Source: Paragorgia papillata (lineage: Eukaryota; Cnidaria; Anthozoa; Scleralcyonacea; Coralliidae). From it: DNA of 64,000 bases. The stretch spans positions 372,001-436,000 of the forward strand of contig JAWNZC010000337.1 of assembly GCA_035771165.1 (NCBI GenBank). The letters are read 5' to 3'. Made by a program: the position numbers and the translations under genes. Below the pieces are notes generated by a model. The model saw only the letters and a list, made by a program, of their open reading frames with translations. It did not search any database and was not told where the DNA came from. Shown here piece by piece: positions 60,411 to 64,000 of the stretch. Numbering within the stretch: position 1 is the first letter of the stretch; every line of letters starts with the position of its first letter.

Positions 60411-60598
60411 AACAAATAGATGACATTTTTCCGTGCGTGTGTACTGTAATAGATCACAGATGACGTCACACCGTGTAAAGAACAAAAAAGTACGACACGA
60501 GACGAAGTCGAGTGGCGTGACTGTTGTTCTTTACACGCTGTGACGTCTTCTGTGATCTATTACAGTACACACGCACGGAAAAATGTCATCTATTTGTT
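60411..60598. mobile_element. Near-perfect hairpin element
   Basis: Arms of about 75 bases starting AACAAATAGATGACATTTTT are almost exact complements around a loop containing GAGACGAAGTCGAG. It sits two bases from the end of the 59407-60408 element. Confidence 0.8.
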
Positions 60599-61555
60599 TT
60601 ATACATCAAATTTTATTATTTTAATAAGAAATGTTTGATATTTTTGAATCGTTGAACCGGCAGGGCTATTGAAAAGGAGGTAAAATTTTCAATTCAGGTA
60701 TAATTACGTCATAAGTGATCTATACAAATAAAGCAATCTGATTGGGCGACAGAAGAAATAAGGTTGTCCTGATTGGTTAATTTTCAGCTTCCGGTTACGT
60801 CACGTATAATTTATGCAAATCATGATCATGACAAATTGAAAGTTTATTCAAACTTCGTGTGATCGTGTCTTCGTTGGGCATTTCTAGCCAAAATATTTAT
60901 CGTTGAACAAACAGATTAGTTCTTCTGGACGGGATCTTGCTGTCCCATGTATATTTGGACGCTTCTTATGCTGCAAATTCAGCCGGGAAAGCATTTATCG
61001 TTGGGGAAGACCGTGAAGCACGCGTACTATTAACGAGCGAAATTATATGTTCTGTGTTTGGAAATCTTGTTGACAATGGCTGATATCTCCTGGATTTGTA
61101 TGGCTGAACAGTATTTCCATGAAGAGGAATGGAAATTGTATCAGAAAATTTCTGAAGCTGTGGAGTAGATTGCGTTGTGCGCCGGAGACGAAGGTATTAA
61201 ATGACCGTATTTATGTCGATAATTTTAATATGTCTGTGTCGTCGGACAACGACTTGATGGCCGTGTCTCATCACTGAGGGTTATGTGTAATCCTCAGACA
61301 GTTAAAATGTACTTTATTTTGTCCCAAGTTGCATCTTCAAACGTGTAATTTGATCAAATTTTTATAAAACAACATTTTTTTGCGACTTCGTTACGTCAGC
61401 TGTGCATGTGTACTTTAATAACACATAGTTCTTAGCCAATCAGATTGGTTGTTTTTCTTAGGTTGTTGTATAACACATTTTAACTTACATCGTCATCGAG
61501 TTCACTGGCTGTGACTTGCTTGAAACGCATGACAATATCAATAATATCATTGGGA

Positions 61556-61790
61556 ATGTTTCGTCGGAATGTGTTTCCATTTTGCTTATATTCGGTGTTT
61601 CTTTACCTCCTGGTGCCGCTGTGCTCCGTAGAGTGCAGTATGAATGAAGTTCCTTCGCTGAATTTCTTTGCTTTGGGAGATTGGGGAGGTTTGCCAATTT
61701 CACCGTACACGACGCCTGTGGAAAACGCTGTTGCGCAGGAAATGGGAAAACTCGCTGATTTACTAAATCCAGAGTTTGTTCTGGCTCTTG
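61556..61790 (+). CDS. Tartrate-resistant acid phosphatase (type 5, purple) - first coding exon
   Basis: The exon encodes 78 residues plus one base. Residues 1-28 look like a signal peptide (FCLYSVFLYLLVPLCSVEC). Then comes LNFFALGDWGGLPISPYTTP, matching the start of the ACP5 catalytic domain, where the aspartate of GDWGG binds the di-metal centre, and NPEFVLALG before a GTATGT donor. The next expected block (DNFY...) is not recognised in the remaining 2.2 kb, so the gene continues beyond the window or has a long first intron. The ATG at 61556 is preferred because the signal peptide follows directly; an in-frame ATG at 61529 would add nine residues. The enzyme is normally secreted or lysosomal. 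Fairly sure of family; the specific paralogue is uncertain. Confidence 0.82.
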
Positions 61791-61945
61791 GTATGTTAAA
61801 ATGACTGCTTAGCTATTGTTGAAGTCAGACTTGCCGTATATGATTTAGTAAACGCGTCTAGCAAACTGACAGAAACTGTATTAAACAACTGTTATACTAC
61901 AGTATAGTTATAAGTATAAGTATTAGTTATAAGTTTATAATTATA

Positions 61946-62600
61946 AGTACTAGAAGTTACTATCGCAAGTGAAGTGCTGCCTCAAATGGGACAATAAGCT
62001 TTAACCTACTCCACAGTCAACTCTGTGCACTTCGTGGCTAATTTGACACCGCCTTGCCCACTCCACCCAATATTGCTCACTCCACCCGAGATTGCCCATT
62101 CCACCCAAGATTACCCACTCCACCCATGTTTGCCCACTCCACCCATGTTTACCCACTCCACCCAAGATTGCCCATTCTACCCAAGATTGCCCATTCCACC
62201 CAAGATTGCCCACTCCACCCATGTTTGCCCACTCCACCCATGTTTGCCCACTCCACCCATGTTTGCCCACTCCACCCAAGATTGCCCATTCCACCCAAGA
62301 TTGCTCACTCCACCCAAGATTGCCCACTCCACCCAAGATTGCCCACTCCACCCATGTTTGCCCACTCCACCCATGTTTGCCCACTCCACCCAAGATTGCT
62401 CACTCCACCCAAGATTGCCCACTCCACCCATGTTTGCCCACTCCACCCATGTTTGCCCACTTCACCCAAGTTTGCCCACTCCACCCATGTTTGTCCACTC
62501 CACCCGAGTTTGCCCACTCCACCCATGTTTGCCCACTCTACGGCACCCGAGTTTGCCCACTCCACCCAAGTTTTTCTCACCTCTTCACCATAAGAGCCCA
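61946..62600 (+). repeat. Dispersed element with 19-bp minisatellite, copy 2
   Basis: The same head as at 22838 (GAAGTTACTATCGCAAGTGAA, shortened: TTACTATCGCAAGTGAA) leads into about 27 units of 19 bp in two alternating variants, CCCACTCCACCCAAGATTG and CCCACTCCACCCATGTTTG. All three plus frames are open because the unit lacks stops. Confidence 0.9.
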
Positions 62601-63669
62601 CAGAGTTGCTTGCGAAGGAGGTTGGAAAGTCCAAAAATTTAATTTTTATTACAATAGACAGAGTATGTACACATTTCTTCTATATTTTTTTTTAATTATA
62701 AAATTGAGAACTACAAGTTAGTATAACTTATTGCTTAACATGATATGGCAAGGGTTTTGACAGGATGTACACATAATTTATAATATACAAATATTAAATA
62801 ATCATGCCTCTTGATCTAATGCTGTGGCAAGACTGTCAATGCAATTACAAGTGCTTAATATGTTTTGATAAATCTAGAGCTTTAATAAAATTTTACGCAA
62901 TGTACCATTGAGCCCATCAGATTATTTTTCAGAATTTGTATAAGTCAAAACACACACACGCAGATAGTAGGGTCTGATCAGAATGTTGATCATGAACCCA
63001 CACCAATATACACCTAAAAACAGAAGAAAACATCCGTGAAATCTCCCACCAAGAAACACAGCTGTCAGTTATAGAAACTGATATCTTACCTCGACAAGAT
63101 AAACTCTCCTCGCTGAAATTGTAAGACAGTTCACAAGTGTGTTCATCAGAGGTTGACAACAGTTGGTAAGTTGTTCAGCGACAGAAATCCCTCACGAGGA
63201 ATGAGATCATTGTTAAAAGCATTCAAGTACATGTTGTCTCCTTGTACTTGGACATTGTCTAAGACATTGTCGATGGTTGTCGAATTTCACTCTATAACTG
63301 GAATAGTTTGCACTGATAAACTCATGAAAGAGCACTGCTTTCCTCGAGACTGGCCACTGAAACCTTCATCTTCCACGAGAAAGTAAAGACATGATGTATT
63401 TGTTCTTACACCGAGTCACATCAGCTTCGTCAGTTGCTATATGGATGATGTAATGCTGACAGACAAATAATAAATAAACAAACGCAAAATTTAACAAATC
63501 GAGATCTGGTCGGCTATACATAGCTCGGAAAAAGGACTGGGCACGAGGCAACGTCAAGAATAGTGTGAATAAGTATAAGTATTATAAGTATTAGTATAAA
63601 CGGAAGTTTGTTGTTTCAAACATTTTCGCTGTAATTTTGTCTCTTGTACAGTGCTTGGCTATATAATAA

Positions 63670-63784
63670 AACAGTTATACCCTTCACTCTCGTTGCATAT
63701 GAACTAATAGCCAGTACTCGGTGAAGCACCTCATTGCAATTGGCTATGAGCTCATATACAACTCGAGCTCATGGTATAACTGTT
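63670..63784. mobile_element. Small MITE with AACAGTTATACC ends, copy 2
   Basis: The inverted ends match copy 1 at 55186. The flanking 60 bases on the left (GTTTGTTGTTTCAAACATTT...) are the complement of those right of copy 1, so a larger element in opposite orientation is implied. Confidence 0.7.
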
Positions 63785-64000
63785 AAATATCTCAAACTCA
63801 TTAATTCATGATGACAACACAAAGGAAATCAGTAGCGTGTCTGACATTGGATATCGGAGGAAGAAATTACATAAACTAAGCAAACTTTCATCTTGATAAT
63901 AATAATATCTTAAAATACTGATTTGTTTGAGATGCTATATCATACACTCGGAGGAGTGTTTCATCAGGATATCCAAACACCTTGAAGTTTGTTCAAAAAC

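Larger units (their letters stand above)
61791..64000. other. Acid phosphatase intron 1 or downstream DNA
   Basis: The donor at 61791 is not matched by a recognisable acceptor exon in this window. The stretch holds the second 19-bp minisatellite element, a small inverted MITE and repeat relics. Between about 62640 and 63600 I see no supported gene. Confidence 0.5.

Noticed and set aside
62044..62575. CRISPR-like array
   Set aside because: Units are contiguous with no unique spacers, and the DNA is eukaryotic.
62025..62721. Three overlapping frames of about 200 codons rich in HSTQDCPLHP
   Set aside because: All three arise from the 19-bp minisatellite, which lacks stops in every plus frame.
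63366..63557. Minus-strand frame with HIATDEADVTR
   Set aside because: Resembles a widespread dispersed repeat near a degenerate CTGACGA motif rather than a gene; no supporting exon nearby.

Overview
This is eukaryotic DNA from an animal genome: AT-rich, with multi-exon genes, consensus GT-AG introns, AATAAA signals and very dense non-autonomous transposons and simple repeats. The gene content (VGLL4, ATG7, a type-5 acid phosphatase) is metazoan. The repeat style (many foldback elements, Dong/R4-type LINE with a Myb-like N-terminus, TA- and 8-bp-duplicating MITEs) looks most like a cnidarian, probably an anthozoan such as a stony coral or sea anemone. That placement is inference from recall of similar repeats; no rRNA or mitochondrial marker is present to prove it.

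Layout. 1-2467: no gene seen. 2468-4467 (+): a complete three-exon vestigial-like 4 gene (VGLL4; TEAD cofactor, 219 aa). 6954-53872 (+): a complete ATG7 gene (E1-like enzyme of autophagy) in 20 exons over 46.9 kb. All reading phases close and the predicted protein is 699 aa, close to the roughly 700 aa of animal ATG7. 53873-61555: gene-free DNA filled with inverted-repeat elements. 61556-61790 (+): first coding exon of a tartrate-resistant (purple) acid phosphatase-like gene whose remaining exons are not recognised before the window ends.

The ATG7 introns hold most of the sequence. Intron 4 contains an intact 1215-codon retrotransposon ORF (restriction-like-endonuclease class, Dong/R4-like, minus strand) inserted within a (TTTC)n array. 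Other introns hold long tetranucleotide arrays whose motif changes in single-base steps, pentamer, 16-bp and 19-bp satellites, hAT-type MITEs with readable 8-bp target duplications, TA-duplicating MITEs nested in one another, a foldback element whose arms are tandem repeats, a palindromic element with a tRNA-like core, and SINE and LINE fragments. Four introns (4, 5, 17, 19) have their arrays starting within about 20-50 bases of the 5' splice site.

How the genes relate. VGLL4 and ATG7 are transcribed in the same direction with about 1.4 kb between the VGLL4 poly(A) signal and the ATG7 start. The same two genes are immediate neighbours in human (3p25), there tail to tail, so this may be an ancient linkage. 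Almost all other reading frames in the window are shadows of repeats or lie antisense to real exons.
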